From contig CAYSGH010000008.1 in the NCBI GenBank assembly GCA_964430505.1, forward strand, positions 1 through 64,000: 64,000 bases of DNA. The letters are read 5' to 3'. Shown piece by piece: positions 9,701-17,087 of this stretch (its first letter is position 1; each line of letters starts with the position of its first letter). Below the pieces are notes generated by a model. The model had not been told where the DNA came from. It did not search any database and was given only the letters and a program-made list of their open reading frames with translations. A program made the position numbers and the translations under genes. Source of the DNA: UBA6176 sp032119375. GTDB taxonomy: Bacteria; Verrucomicrobiota; Verrucomicrobiia; Limisphaerales; UBA9464.

Positions 9701-10135
9701 TTGGCCTATGACGGCGTCGCCGTTGCACCGGTCGCGGAGACGTCCGTGGGCGACGTGGCCGGGGCCATGGTGCTGGACGGCGGCCGCGTGGCCACGGTCG
9801 AGTCCACGGCCAAGGACGGTTCCGCGATCCAACTCGTCGCGTGGGCCTTGGGTGCCGACGGCCGCTGGACGCGGCTGGAAACGATCCCGCTGACGGGCTC
9901 GTGGGCCACGTTGCATCGGCTCGGCGGACTGGTCCTTGCCGAAACCGGGTCGGGCATGGCGTTCCTTCGGCCGACGGACGCGGGCTTGGTATCGCTGGGA
10001 ACAGGGCCGCGCCCGTGCGGGTTCTGGGGCGACTGGGCCTCGGGCGACGCCGGCGCGGACGCCGTGGCGTGGTTGCCGCGGGGCGATTCCGGGCTGGTCC
10101 GGTTGGTCCCGATGGCCACGAGCGCGGGACGATGA
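6791..10135 (+). CDS. Secreted beta-propeller domain protein
   Basis: An exported protein of 1114 residues. The start chosen is the ATG at 6791 because it opens directly on a signal peptide (about 1-22, cleavage after HAEP-like AVHA); an in-frame GTG at 6752 gives a less plausible leader. The body has repeated propeller-like units such as GLQVINLA, PTGVVVQKG, LWVIDLADPRKPEIKG and VALFDVRDPAKP. This pattern fits the secreted C-terminal beta-propeller family (PF09826-like). No catalytic motif was recognised. It lies between an ABC ATPase and a pseudopilin gene whose ATG overlaps its TGA. It could be a surface sensor or cargo-binding part of the adjacent system, but its role is not established. 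Confidence 0.8.
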   Translation: MKSAQRVLGWFTGIFMAAVAVHAEPVIRAIRPKGTNLVVTVAVDDAARRITLEGRPRLGPGGWLPRATRWVAAREGEVTLEVPMTSEIEVLRVRSETERELPLPASFYADAKPFDGQRSVSTHPPAIATPDQPVNTLGPGTPSDSKFSEGAGGGRAVVESDIWQVSGSTLFFFNNVRGLQVINLAQADQPVLRGTLPMAAQGEQMYLLPTAAKNESWLALLASDACDGQTGGVVLVRVTDLQPTEVARVPYDGQVRESRLVGNVLYIASQRWGPASDPAANGIWRAETLVQSIDLADPLKPTSRVAAMIPAATDAIQATDRFLLVATSGPATGKDDPTQMPWMRPGVHGVTVFDISDPTGVVVQKGTALVRGRVQDKFKLGLSGDTLTAISQRDPEFRLVTRTNRVVRTVGPNGERLDPPVVEDFVYNDYVRVTTSQTWLETFRLATPEKPEPLGSLKVIEDESLFATRYVGSRAYVVTFRVIDPLWVIDLADPRKPEIKGELQIPGYSSYLEPIGNDRLMAVGVEQSRATVALFDVRDPAKPTQLSKVFLGTGWSWSEANSDEKAFKYLPTLGMALVPWQGTENNAWIQGMQIVDLVGDTLVKRGLVRHSMAARRATVLADRVVSLSGQELLVVDATDRDQPVVKADLDLSFPAERVRVEGDRLDVVGTGAGKAPRLSRVRASAPDVAMGSLELLPFPVVGMERLGATLHLLQFEADTYRQEPRVLTNVVVGGKGDAGGWITNHIVSTNWDTVVIPGRLHVLEVGFDGDQPKPLGTSSIGRPEGYAGGSMKAFKASPGTVVWVESSGGGFLPWVRPGLGGIGLWDGPAILPGWGRWWWGWRNTLALVTEDVSTPGRPRLAATVVLGGQEGVSGFSGVHVVGGKVHVSHREWIVREEQGPKDRDGNPTRWWTTETRHVLDVVDVTHPSEPLLRKPLGLPAELAGVSHQGALLYTTGTTTNSSAGTTQLTALAYDGVAVAPVAETSVGDVAGAMVLDGGRVATVESTAKDGSAIQLVAWALGADGRWTRLETIPLTGSWATLHRLGGLVLAETGSGMAFLRPTDAGLVSLGTGPRPCGFWGDWASGDAGADAVAWLPRGDSGLVRLVPMATSAGR

Positions 10136-10941
10136 AGGAACGGACCCAGCAGGGATCGGGGGGTTGCGGGCCGGGTTCCGGCCCTCGTTCGGCCTTCACC
10201 GTGGTGGAGTTGCTGACCGTGGTCGCGATCGTCGCCGTGCTGGCGACGCTTCTTGTCTCGGCCACGGCAGGCACCCGGCGGCGGTCCAATGAGGTGGTGT
10301 GCCGCAACAACCTGCGGCAGGTCGCCGTGGCCGTGGAACTGTACCAAGACGAGACCATGCGTCGGCCGCGGAGCCTGACACGGCTCGCCACGCGTCCGTC
10401 GCTCTTGCCGGGAACCCAGGTGCTCGTCTGCCCTGGGGATCCTGCCGTCCGGAGCAGGACCGGCCCGGACGAACGCGCGTGCTGGGGCAATCGCGTGAAT
10501 GGATCCCAGGAACCCCACGTGGGGCGCGTCGGGCAACCCGAGGAAGGCTCCTGGGAGGCCGAGGTGCGCGAGGTCTCGGAGCGCGTTGCGTTTTCGTACC
10601 TGCATCCGTTGTCCTGGCGACGCGAGGCATGGCAACGCCTCCTTCAAGGGAAGGGCAGCCAGGTTGGGACCGTCGCCTGCCAGTTGCATGGCGTGCGCTC
10701 GCCCGCGCCGGGCCATCGGCCCTTCAACGAGTTCGAGGGCCAAACCCTCCGGGCGCAACGCGACGGGGCCGTCATCGGCCGGAAAATCTTCCGGGTCGAG
10801 CCCGCCTCCCAGGGTTTTGCCGCCCCGGGCCTTCCCACGCGTGCCTACGCGGCCCCCGTTTCCGGCGCGTTGACCGTTCCCATCAACGACCACGACTACC
10901 CGTGGGAGTTCTATGCCGACCATCCCCCCGTCGGCCGATAG
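10132..10941 (+). CDS. Type II/IV pseudopilin-like protein (GspG-type N-terminus)
   Basis: A 269-residue protein. The class III prepilin leader is 21 residues, followed by a cleavage region SA-FTVVELLTVVAIVAV and a hydrophobic helix. The residue before the cleavage point is Ala, not the usual Gly, while Glu+5 is present. The following region (CRNNLRQVAVAVELY) resembles the H-X9-DG type pseudopilins of Planctomycetes and Verrucomicrobia. The ATG overlaps the previous TGA by 4 bases, and its own 3' end overlaps the next gene by 29 bases, so it belongs to the GntR/ABC operon. A pilin-like subunit inside an ABC operon is unusual. Confidence 0.82.
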   Translation: MKERTQQGSGGCGPGSGPRSAFTVVELLTVVAIVAVLATLLVSATAGTRRRSNEVVCRNNLRQVAVAVELYQDETMRRPRSLTRLATRPSLLPGTQVLVCPGDPAVRSRTGPDERACWGNRVNGSQEPHVGRVGQPEEGSWEAEVREVSERVAFSYLHPLSWRREAWQRLLQGKGSQVGTVACQLHGVRSPAPGHRPFNEFEGQTLRAQRDGAVIGRKIFRVEPASQGFAAPGLPTRAYAAPVSGALTVPINDHDYPWEFYADHPPVGR

Positions 10942-11833
10942 GCCTGCCTCGGCCGGGTCGTTGCCGGGGAAGAACACGCTGGACGGCCAAGAGACGGCCG
11001 GCCGGCGCGTCGGGATCCCACAACGAACCGGGTCGGCCGGGAAATCCGTCGTGCAGACGACCTTGTGGTGGGCCTGGGCGGAATGGATGGCGCACGGGCG
11101 GATGTTGCTGGGGTTTCTCGTGGGATGGCTGGCGGTGGTGTGGTTCCTCCCGTTGATCGCACACCCGCTGTGGGTGCTGGCTCATGGCCTGGTGTACGCC
11201 ATGGCGGCGGGTCCTGCGCTGGGCGGGGCCGACGTGCTCGGCGGCTGCGAGGAGTTCGCGTTTGCAGGCCCGCTGACGCGTGGACAGCGCTACATGGGCC
11301 GACTGTTGCTGGGGTGCGCCAGCGTCGTCGCGTTCTCCGCCATGAGCATCGTCGCCCTCGCGGGCAACTTGTCGGACGTCCTCCTGCGGGTGTTCGTGAG
11401 CAGCTTGCCCGCCGCGCTGGAACTGGAGCATTCGTTGACCTTGAACGGCCTCGTGTGGGCCGTGCCCGTGTCCGTCTTTGGGTTCGGGTTCGTGGTCGCG
11501 GCGCTCGCCCGGACGCGCGTCCAGGCCTTGCAGGCATGGCTGTGGGGCGTGTTGGCGGCGCTGGCCGTGCTTCGCGGGACGTTCTGGCTGGAGGAACTTC
11601 GATTCGGTCGCTTGAACGGATGGCTTGCTGTCCCCGGCCTCTTCGTCACGACCGCCGGCGTCCTCTGGCTGGGCCTGGCCCTGTATCGGCGCAAGGAAGC
11701 CGGGACGGCTGTCGGGCCGTTGCGCATGCCGCCGGGATGGTGGACGAGCCTCTTGACCGCCGGGTTGGCGCTCGCGGCAGTCGGTGTCCTCGGGGCTTGG
11801 TTCGCGCGCAACTTCACCCGGTTGACGGAATGA
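10913..11833 (+). CDS. Multi-pass membrane protein, likely ABC-2-type permease subunit
   Basis: A protein of up to 306 residues with about six hydrophobic segments (roughly 60-95, 145-165, 180-200, 215-235, 245-260 and 275-295). The stretch EEFAFAGPLTRGQRYMGR before a membrane segment is the kind of cytoplasmic motif seen in ABC-2 permeases next to YtrA/YtrB genes. The first 45 residues are hydrophilic and Pro-rich, so a GTG at 11051 is a real alternative start; the ATG at 10913 lies inside the preceding gene. It is the probable membrane partner of the ATPase at 5830. Confidence 0.72.
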   Translation: MPTIPPSADRPASAGSLPGKNTLDGQETAGRRVGIPQRTGSAGKSVVQTTLWWAWAEWMAHGRMLLGFLVGWLAVVWFLPLIAHPLWVLAHGLVYAMAAGPALGGADVLGGCEEFAFAGPLTRGQRYMGRLLLGCASVVAFSAMSIVALAGNLSDVLLRVFVSSLPAALELEHSLTLNGLVWAVPVSVFGFGFVVAALARTRVQALQAWLWGVLAALAVLRGTFWLEELRFGRLNGWLAVPGLFVTTAGVLWLGLALYRRKEAGTAVGPLRMPPGWWTSLLTAGLALAAVGVLGAWFARNFTRLTE

Positions 11834-12048
11834 CGCCCGCGCCCCCTCGCCCTGCGTGCTCGCCATTCGACGCCGCGCAAGCCGGGGGGATCCCGAGGAA
11901 TCCGGCGGCAACGACGATCTCGACCGGCACGTCTCGGGAGCCCTCGGGGGAAGCTGTGCTCCGCGAGCGATTCGTGCCGCCACTTCCAGCGTGGGGCTCC
12001 ACGCCGTGGCGGCTCACCCAACGAAGGCGCTCGAAAGCCAGAAAAACC

Positions 12049-12077
12049 TTGTCAAGGGGCACCGTGAGGTTTTCGAT
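12049..12077 (+). promoter_or_regulatory. Weak candidate promoter of the CHRD gene
   Basis: TTGTCA (12049-12054) and TTCGAT (12072-12077) are 17 bases apart, ending 28 bases before the ATG. The -35 box is good but the -10 matches only 3 of 6 bases. The rest of the 11834-12105 gap holds nothing recognisable. Confidence 0.3.
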
Positions 12078-12105
12078 CTTTGGGTCCACCATCGCCACAA
12101 AACAC

Positions 12106-12687
12106 ATGAAAACCCTCGTGCTCATCCCCTCCTTGATGTTGGCCGCTTCGCTGGCCCATGCCCAAGTGTACCAATTCGCGGCTGCCTTGTTGCCCGCAGC
12201 GACGGGTGCCACGGGCTCGGGAACCGTGACGGCGGTCTATAACCAAGGAGCCCAGACCTTGCAGTTGGACATCAACTTCTCGGGGTTGTCCGGGAACACG
12301 TCCATGGTCCACATCCACGGGCCAACGGCGACGGCCTACACCGGCAGCGCTGGCGCCATCACCCCCCATCCGTACCTCCCCGCCTTCCCTGCTGGCGTCC
12401 AAAGCGGAACGTATTCCCAGCTGCTGGACCTCACCCAGACCAGCAGTTTCGGAAGCGCCTTTGTCAGCAGCAATGGCGGCACGGCGGCGGGTGCCGAGGC
12501 GGCCTTGTTTGCTGCCATGATGGATGGCAAGACGTACCTCAACATCCACACCACCACCTTCCCCGGCGGCGAAATCACGGGCTTCCTCACCCCCGTTCCC
12601 GAGCCCAGCACCACGGCCGCCGTCGTCGCCGGCCTGCTGGGTTCCTTCGCCTTGGTTCGCCGCTTCCGGTCCGCTAGCACCCGCTAG
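12106..12687 (+). CDS. CHRD-domain protein with PEP-CTERM sorting signal
   Basis: A 193-residue exported protein. The signal peptide is residues 1-19 (SLAHA-QVY). Residues about 20-160 match a CHRD (chordin-like) domain, with VHIHGP and the closing PGGEITGFL. The C-terminus has a complete PEP-CTERM tail: VPEPSTT, a hydrophobic helix AAVVAGLLGSFALV and an arginine cluster RRFR. This tail is recognised by an exosortase, none of which is encoded in the window. The ATG at 12106 is used because it opens on the signal peptide. A good terminator follows at 12716, so the gene is probably monocistronic. The biochemical role is unknown. Confidence 0.9.
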   Translation: MKTLVLIPSLMLAASLAHAQVYQFAAALLPAATGATGSGTVTAVYNQGAQTLQLDINFSGLSGNTSMVHIHGPTATAYTGSAGAITPHPYLPAFPAGVQSGTYSQLLDLTQTSSFGSAFVSSNGGTAAGAEAALFAAMMDGKTYLNIHTTTFPGGEITGFLTPVPEPSTTAAVVAGLLGSFALVRRFRSASTR

Positions 12688-12715
12688 GCGCGAGGTTCGC
12701 CGATCCTTCTCCTGC

Positions 12716-12755
12716 ATCCCCCGCTCGCCAGGTGCGTCGGGGGATTCTTCTTTTT
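12716..12755 (+). terminator. Rho-independent terminator of the CHRD gene
   Basis: An 8-base perfect stem (ATCCCCCG at 12716-12723, CGGGGGAT at 12738-12745) with a 14-base loop is followed by TCTTCTTTTT. Confidence 0.8.
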
Positions 12756-13019
12756 GCGCGAAGGGGGGCCCACGGCCCCAGCGTGTTCTGCCTCGTCCCG
12801 GCGAAGGACCATCGGGAATCCCCGCCCGCGCCCTCATGTCCGATGGCGGAAGCCAAGAGGGCGTCGCAAGGCGTCCATGGGTGTGGGATGCTTGCCCCTG
12901 CGTCCATGGTGACGGGACGGATGCGAATCGCCGAAGCCCTGGGGTCCATGGAGTCCATCGGGTTTTCCGAGACGCTCCTTGGAATCGTGGCGTGGCGATG
13001 GGGGGATGGAACGGGTTGG
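12756..13019 (+). other. Non-coding spacer between terminator and brnTA promoter
   Basis: No convincing gene was found. The octamer GTCCATGG, with the CCATGG palindrome, occurs three times (12873-12880, 12902-12909, 12944-12951). Open frames across this stretch have no family resemblance. Confidence 0.4.
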
Positions 13020-13068
13020 TTGACAGGGCGGCAGGTTCCACTGTACATACAATGTATTCACAATGAAT
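13020..13068 (+). promoter_or_regulatory. AT-rich promoter/operator of the BrnT/BrnA pair
   Basis: TTGACA at 13020-13025 is followed by an AT-rich island with two touching 13-base inverted repeats: TACAT-ACA-ATGTA (13044-13056) and ATTCA-CAA-TGAAT (13056-13068). A -10 could be GTACAT (13043-13048, spacer 17); TACAAT (13048-13053) is a better box but 22 bases away. brnTA operons are repressed by the BrnT-BrnA complex, so the paired palindromes are plausible operator half-sites. They lie 31 bases upstream of the ATG. Confidence 0.55.
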
Positions 13069-13098
13069 GGGCGATGCCATGACGACGGGCTTTGAGCC

Positions 13099-13389
13099 AT
13101 GGACTTTGACTGGAACAACCCGTCGTTGGATGTCGCCGGATCTTTGACGGTAACGGAGATCGAGGAGTCGTTTGAGGATCCGTTTGCAGTGCGGTTGCTG
13201 CCGGATTCCGCCCGTTTTGCGGTGCAGGCGCGGTACTTCAACCTGGGTCGTTCGGCGGCCGGGGTTGGGGTGTTCAGCGTGTACCGCACCAACGGGAAGG
13301 TGGCGCGGGTGATCGTGTCGCGTCGGTTCACGGAGCAGGAAGAATACTTCTACCAGCGTCGTTTGAACCATGCGTTGGCAGGGTCCTGA
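13099..13389 (+). CDS. brnT: BrnT-family toxin (DUF497)
   Basis: A 96-residue protein resembling BrnT ribonuclease toxins: the N-terminal FDWNN (family form FEWD), then EESFEDPFAV, ARYFNLGRSAAGVGVFSVY and the closing RVIVSRRFTEQEEYFY. BrnT toxins fold like RelE and cleave RNA; that activity is inferred here. The N-terminal third diverges from the usual KAxxNxxKHGV sequence, so activity could be reduced. The toxin precedes the antitoxin, the usual brnTA order, with a 20-base gap. An in-frame ATG at 13078 is an alternative start. Confidence 0.75.
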   Translation: MDFDWNNPSLDVAGSLTVTEIEESFEDPFAVRLLPDSARFAVQARYFNLGRSAAGVGVFSVYRTNGKVARVIVSRRFTEQEEYFYQRRLNHALAGS

Positions 13390-13409
13390 GACAGGGGAAA
13401 GCCGCGCGC

Positions 13410-13685
13410 ATGGAGACCGTCACGTCGTGGGAAGATGTCCCGCTCTTTGACGCCGAGGAGACCGAGGCGGCGTACTGGGCGGAGCATCAGGTGGACCTGC
13501 GGTTGATGGAGGGGGCCGCGACGGGGGCTTCGGATGGGGCGGAGTCGGTGACGATCACGCTTCGGATGGATCCGCGGATGTTGGCACGGATCAAGCGGCT
13601 CGCACGGGTACGGTACCTCAATTATCAGAGCATGATTAAGCAATGGTTGAGCGAGCGGATGGAGAAGGAAATGCGTGACCGCTAG
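13410..13685 (+). CDS. brnA: BrnA/CopG-family antitoxin
   Basis: A 91-residue protein. The N-terminal part (DVPLFDAEETEAAYWAEH) is typical of CopG/BrnA-type antitoxins. The C-terminal ribbon-helix-helix (about 45-85) includes VTITLRMDPRMLARIKRLA and NYQSMIKQWL. Such antitoxins bind BrnT and the promoter together. Its position right after the toxin gene and the inverted repeats upstream both support this. It is followed after 39 bases by an unrelated pilin-like gene. Confidence 0.8.
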   Translation: METVTSWEDVPLFDAEETEAAYWAEHQVDLRLMEGAATGASDGAESVTITLRMDPRMLARIKRLARVRYLNYQSMIKQWLSERMEKEMRDR

Positions 13686-13724
13686 GCCGAAACATGGGCG
13701 AAATGCCCGTCCCGCCTGCACGAG

Positions 13725-14432
13725 ATGAAATCGAGCGTATGCCATGACGGAAGGACCGGAAGCCGGGGCTTCACGTTGATCGAGCTGCTGGCCGTGATTG
13801 CCATCATGGGCATCCTGGCCGGGTTGCTCGTGGGCTTGGCCCCCCAGGCGACGGCACGGATCCGGGAGAGCCGGACCAAGGCGGAGTTGGCGAAGCTGGT
13901 GTTGCTCATTGACGCCTTCAAGGACAAGTACGGCGTGTATCCCCCGGACAATGTCGTGGGCCGGTCGGCCGATGGCATGCCGGTGGTGAACGCGGCGTTG
14001 AACCCCCTGTTCTACGAGCTGACGGGCGTTGGGGTGGTGCGGCAGGGAGCGGGGGGATACTTCGTGCCGGTGGCGGACACGGACCGGCCGACGAACCGGC
14101 TGGATCCCGACGCGCACGTGCGGGCGTTCTTCAATCGGGATGGCTTTGTGAACGCGGCGCCCACGAACCAGATGCGGCGCCTGTTCCGCGCGGACTTCAA
14201 GGACTCCCAACACGCCGAGATTTCCGCGAACCCGGACATCGAGGTGTTGGTGGTGCCGGTGCCATGGCCGGCCAACGACCCGCGCAACCCGCCGCCCATC
14301 CCGGCCGCGCCGCGCGTGAACCCATGGCGGTACAACGCCAGCAACCCCATCCACAACCCCGGCAGCTACGACTTGTGGGCCGAGATCGTGGTCAAGGGCC
14401 AGAAGCTGGTCATCGGCAACTGGAAGAACTGA
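13725..14432 (+). CDS. Pseudopilin, GspG-like
   Basis: A 235-residue protein with a 15-residue leader, a canonical prepilin cleavage site (SRG-FTLIELLAVIAIMGI) with Gly-1 and Glu+5, and a long hydrophobic helix. The next region has the GspG pattern in which a helix (AELAKLVLLIDAFKDKYG) leads into YPPDN. Residues 80-235 form a globular part with no recognised motif. It is the first of six adjacent pilin-like genes and is followed after 3 bases by the next. It probably forms part of a pseudopilus or surface fibre. Confidence 0.87.
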   Translation: MKSSVCHDGRTGSRGFTLIELLAVIAIMGILAGLLVGLAPQATARIRESRTKAELAKLVLLIDAFKDKYGVYPPDNVVGRSADGMPVVNAALNPLFYELTGVGVVRQGAGGYFVPVADTDRPTNRLDPDAHVRAFFNRDGFVNAAPTNQMRRLFRADFKDSQHAEISANPDIEVLVVPVPWPANDPRNPPPIPAAPRVNPWRYNASNPIHNPGSYDLWAEIVVKGQKLVIGNWKN

Positions 14433-14435
14433 CGC

Positions 14436-15236
14436 ATGGACGCCCCGGCAACGACCCCGACTTCAAGCCCTCCCCTTTCCCAGATCCCCGTGAAAAACAT
14501 GAACCCACGAATCCAACGGCGCGGCGGCTTCACGTTGATTGAGCTGCTGGTGGTGATCGCCATCATAGCGATCCTGGCGAGCCTCACCCTTCCGGCCGTC
14601 GGGGCCGTCCAAAAGAACGCGCGTCGCAAGCAGGCCCAGGCTCAGATCGCCAACCTCGCCGGGGCCATCGGCCAGTACCAAACCAAGTACAGCCGCCTCC
14701 CGGCGTCCGCCCAGACCCGAGCCGCCGTCTCGGACGCCCGCCCGGACTTCATCTACGGCACGGTGCAGGACGGCGTTCAGGTGTTTTCCAGCAAGGGGAA
14801 GCAGGACTACGCCCAGGTGCGCAACCTGTCCGGCAACGCCTGGCAAATCTCCAACGCCGAGCTGCTCACGATCCTCCTGCGCGAGTCGCGCACGATCAAC
14901 GGCCAGCTCATCAACAAGGGCAACGAGCTGAACCCGCAGCAGGAAACCTTCCTCACCGTCCGCTCGGAAACCGGCCGCAAGCCGGACCGCGTGGACGAGG
15001 TGGACGGCGTGTACCGCGACCCCTTCGGCTTCCCGTACATCGTCGTCGTGGACCTCGACTATGACGGGCGCGTGCGGAACCCGTTCTTCGGGGCCCCGGG
15101 CGAGCGCGAGTTCCTGAACGTGCCGGTGGCGGTGTTCTCGCTGGGCACGGACGGCCAGGTGGACTTCACTAAGCCGGCGTCGGGCCAGACCGCCAAGGGC
15201 ACGGTCAACGCGGACAACCTCTATAGCTGGAAGTGA
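14436..15236 (+). CDS. Pseudopilin, GspG-like
   Basis: A protein of 266 residues from the ATG at 14436, which is 3 bases after the previous stop and has GGAAG upstream. An internal ATG at 14499 would give a leader of ordinary length (10 residues) and is a real alternative. The cleavage region is RGG-FTLIELLVVIAIIAI, followed by QIANLAGAIGQYQTKYSRLP and late in the protein DPFGFPYIVVVDLDYDG. This last motif is like the DxWGxPY/DG pattern of calcium-binding GspG pilins. It precedes the Verru_Chthon-type cassette. Confidence 0.85.
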   Translation: MDAPATTPTSSPPLSQIPVKNMNPRIQRRGGFTLIELLVVIAIIAILASLTLPAVGAVQKNARRKQAQAQIANLAGAIGQYQTKYSRLPASAQTRAAVSDARPDFIYGTVQDGVQVFSSKGKQDYAQVRNLSGNAWQISNAELLTILLRESRTINGQLINKGNELNPQQETFLTVRSETGRKPDRVDEVDGVYRDPFGFPYIVVVDLDYDGRVRNPFFGAPGEREFLNVPVAVFSLGTDGQVDFTKPASGQTAKGTVNADNLYSWK

Positions 15237-15285
15237 CGCGACGGCTCCACGCCCCACGCACCACGGCCGAACCCGGCAAGCTCCC

Positions 15286-16194
15286 ATGACATCGACCTCC
15301 CACCCATCGAGGACGCGCCCCGTGGCGGCGTTCACGTTGATCGAGCTGCTGGTGGTGCTGGCGATCATTGGCGCGCTTATGGCGGTGTCGGTGCCGGCCT
15401 TCAAGGGCTTCGGCCAATCCAACGCCTTCACCGCCGGGCATCGCCAGTTGCTGGACGACCTGCGGTTGGCGCGGCAACTGGCCATCAAGAATCGCTCCAC
15501 GGTCTTCATGGTGTTCGCGCCCACGAACGCATGGGTGCACCAAGGACCGTTGCTGGGGCTGGGCGGGCAGTTTGGGACGTTCCGCACGGAGGCGTTGACG
15601 AGCCTCACCAACGTGATCTTCGGGCAGGGCGCGTCCTATGCCCTGTACACGCAACGGCGCATGGGCGAGCAACCGGGCGTCGAGCGGCCCCGTTACCTCA
15701 CGGAATGGCGGCACCTGCCGGCCGGCGTGATCTTCCCGCGCGAGATGTACGCGGGCGCGGAGAGCCCGGGCGGCCCGGCGTTGGCCCTTCGCCCGCATCG
15801 GCTGGGGCTCGCGCACGTTCCCTTCCCGTTGGTCTTCCCGGGCATCCGCCTGGCGGAGCACTACGACCGCCGGTTCGGCAGCCCCTTCCAGATGTGGGAC
15901 GACCTCGACTCCGTGCCGTTGCTGCCGTTCATCGCCTTCGACCCAAGCGGGCGGGTGTCGGACCTGACGTATGCCAACCTGCGCGACGCCCTGGGCAACC
16001 CGGTGCCGCCGGGGTCGGACGTGGTGTTGGCGGTCGCGCCGGGGTCGGTGTTGCTGCCGCGGTCGCCCAACGGCCAGTTGATGGCGGGCCCGGCCGACGT
16101 GGTGGAGGCGCCGCGCTTCGGATACACGAACGGGTTGATCCGGGTTTCCTACCTCACCGGCCGTGCGCGGCAGGTGAAGAACCTTCCCAAGTGA
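15286..16194 (+). CDS. Pilin-like protein, Verru_Chthon cassette protein D (GspH-like)
   Basis: A 302-residue protein. The leader is 15 residues with the cleavage region VAA-FTLIELLVVLAIIGA (Ala-1, Glu+5). The region after the helix (HRQLLDDLRLARQLAIKNRSTVFMVF) has the GspH layout. It opens the run of four genes in the D-B-C-A order known from Chthoniobacter and Verrucomicrobium. The cassette name is assigned from gene order, sizes and N-terminal features recalled from the family description, not from a search. Its stop is 4 bases before the next ATG. Confidence 0.72.
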   Translation: MTSTSHPSRTRPVAAFTLIELLVVLAIIGALMAVSVPAFKGFGQSNAFTAGHRQLLDDLRLARQLAIKNRSTVFMVFAPTNAWVHQGPLLGLGGQFGTFRTEALTSLTNVIFGQGASYALYTQRRMGEQPGVERPRYLTEWRHLPAGVIFPREMYAGAESPGGPALALRPHRLGLAHVPFPLVFPGIRLAEHYDRRFGSPFQMWDDLDSVPLLPFIAFDPSGRVSDLTYANLRDALGNPVPPGSDVVLAVAPGSVLLPRSPNGQLMAGPADVVEAPRFGYTNGLIRVSYLTGRARQVKNLPK

Positions 16195-16198
16195 GGCG

Positions 16199-17080
16199 AT
16201 GAAGACGCACGCGCGGAAACAAGACGGACGGGGGACGGCGGCGTTCACGCTCACGGAGCTGGCGCTGTGCATCGCGGTCATTGGGCTGGCGTTGACGGCG
16301 ATCCTGGGCGTCCTGCCCTCCGGCCTCAACGTGCAGAAGGCGAACCGCGAGGACACGTTGGTGGCCCAGGACGCCCAGTTCCTGGCCGAGGCCATCCGGG
16401 GCGGAGCCCTCGGCATCCCGGACCTCACGAACCAGGTGGAGTTCATCGTCTGGCGGCGCACGGGCGCGGTGATGGGCGAGGAGTATTACCGCGGCCCGAA
16501 CTACACGGATCCCCTGCCAGGGACGGTGATCCCGCTGACGGACTCGTGGCAGGTGCTGGCGCTGCTGTCTATGCCCCGATACGAGCGCACGCCGCGGGGC
16601 GTGGTGGAGAACTTCGTCCAGGCGCAGTTCCGGTCGTTCGGCGGGCCCTTCACGGAAAAGGCCTATCGGGGCGCGGGCGGCTTGCCGGACCCGGTGCGGC
16701 TGGCGACGGCGCTGCGCTACCTCGTCACGGTGGAGAACCTGTCCAACCTCACCACCAACCTTGCCTTGAACACCATGGGGGTGCCCGCCGCGCCCACGCG
16801 CCCCCCCATTGTCTTCGCAAGCCAGACCAACCTCGTGCAGTCGAACCTTTTCGCTCGCACCCAATACCAGCTCGAGCGGTCCTTGAACGAGCTGAGCCTG
16901 ACCTTCCAGTGGCCGGTCTTCCGCGTGGGCAACGACGTTCGCGTGGGCAACAGCCGGAAGACGTTCCGCACGCAGGTCATGGGCGAGCGACAGGTCCTCA
17001 CCACCAACTTCATGGGCACGCTCCGGCCCGCCTACCGCTACGACGTCGGCCGCACCAACCAGCCCTTCATCCTCTTCTGA
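16199..17080 (+). CDS. Pilin-like protein, Verru_Chthon cassette protein B (GspI-like)
   Basis: A 293-residue protein with leader MKTHARKQDGRGTAA, cleavage region AA-FTLTELALCIAVIGLAL (Ala-1, Glu+5) and LGVLPSGLNVQKANRE immediately after the hydrophobic helix. It sits second in the putative D-B-C-A cassette. Residues 100-293 are beta-rich with no recognised catalytic motif. The role would be as a minor pseudopilin. Confidence 0.72.
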   Translation: MKTHARKQDGRGTAAFTLTELALCIAVIGLALTAILGVLPSGLNVQKANREDTLVAQDAQFLAEAIRGGALGIPDLTNQVEFIVWRRTGAVMGEEYYRGPNYTDPLPGTVIPLTDSWQVLALLSMPRYERTPRGVVENFVQAQFRSFGGPFTEKAYRGAGGLPDPVRLATALRYLVTVENLSNLTTNLALNTMGVPAAPTRPPIVFASQTNLVQSNLFARTQYQLERSLNELSLTFQWPVFRVGNDVRVGNSRKTFRTQVMGERQVLTTNFMGTLRPAYRYDVGRTNQPFILF

Positions 17081-17087
17081 GCGACCC

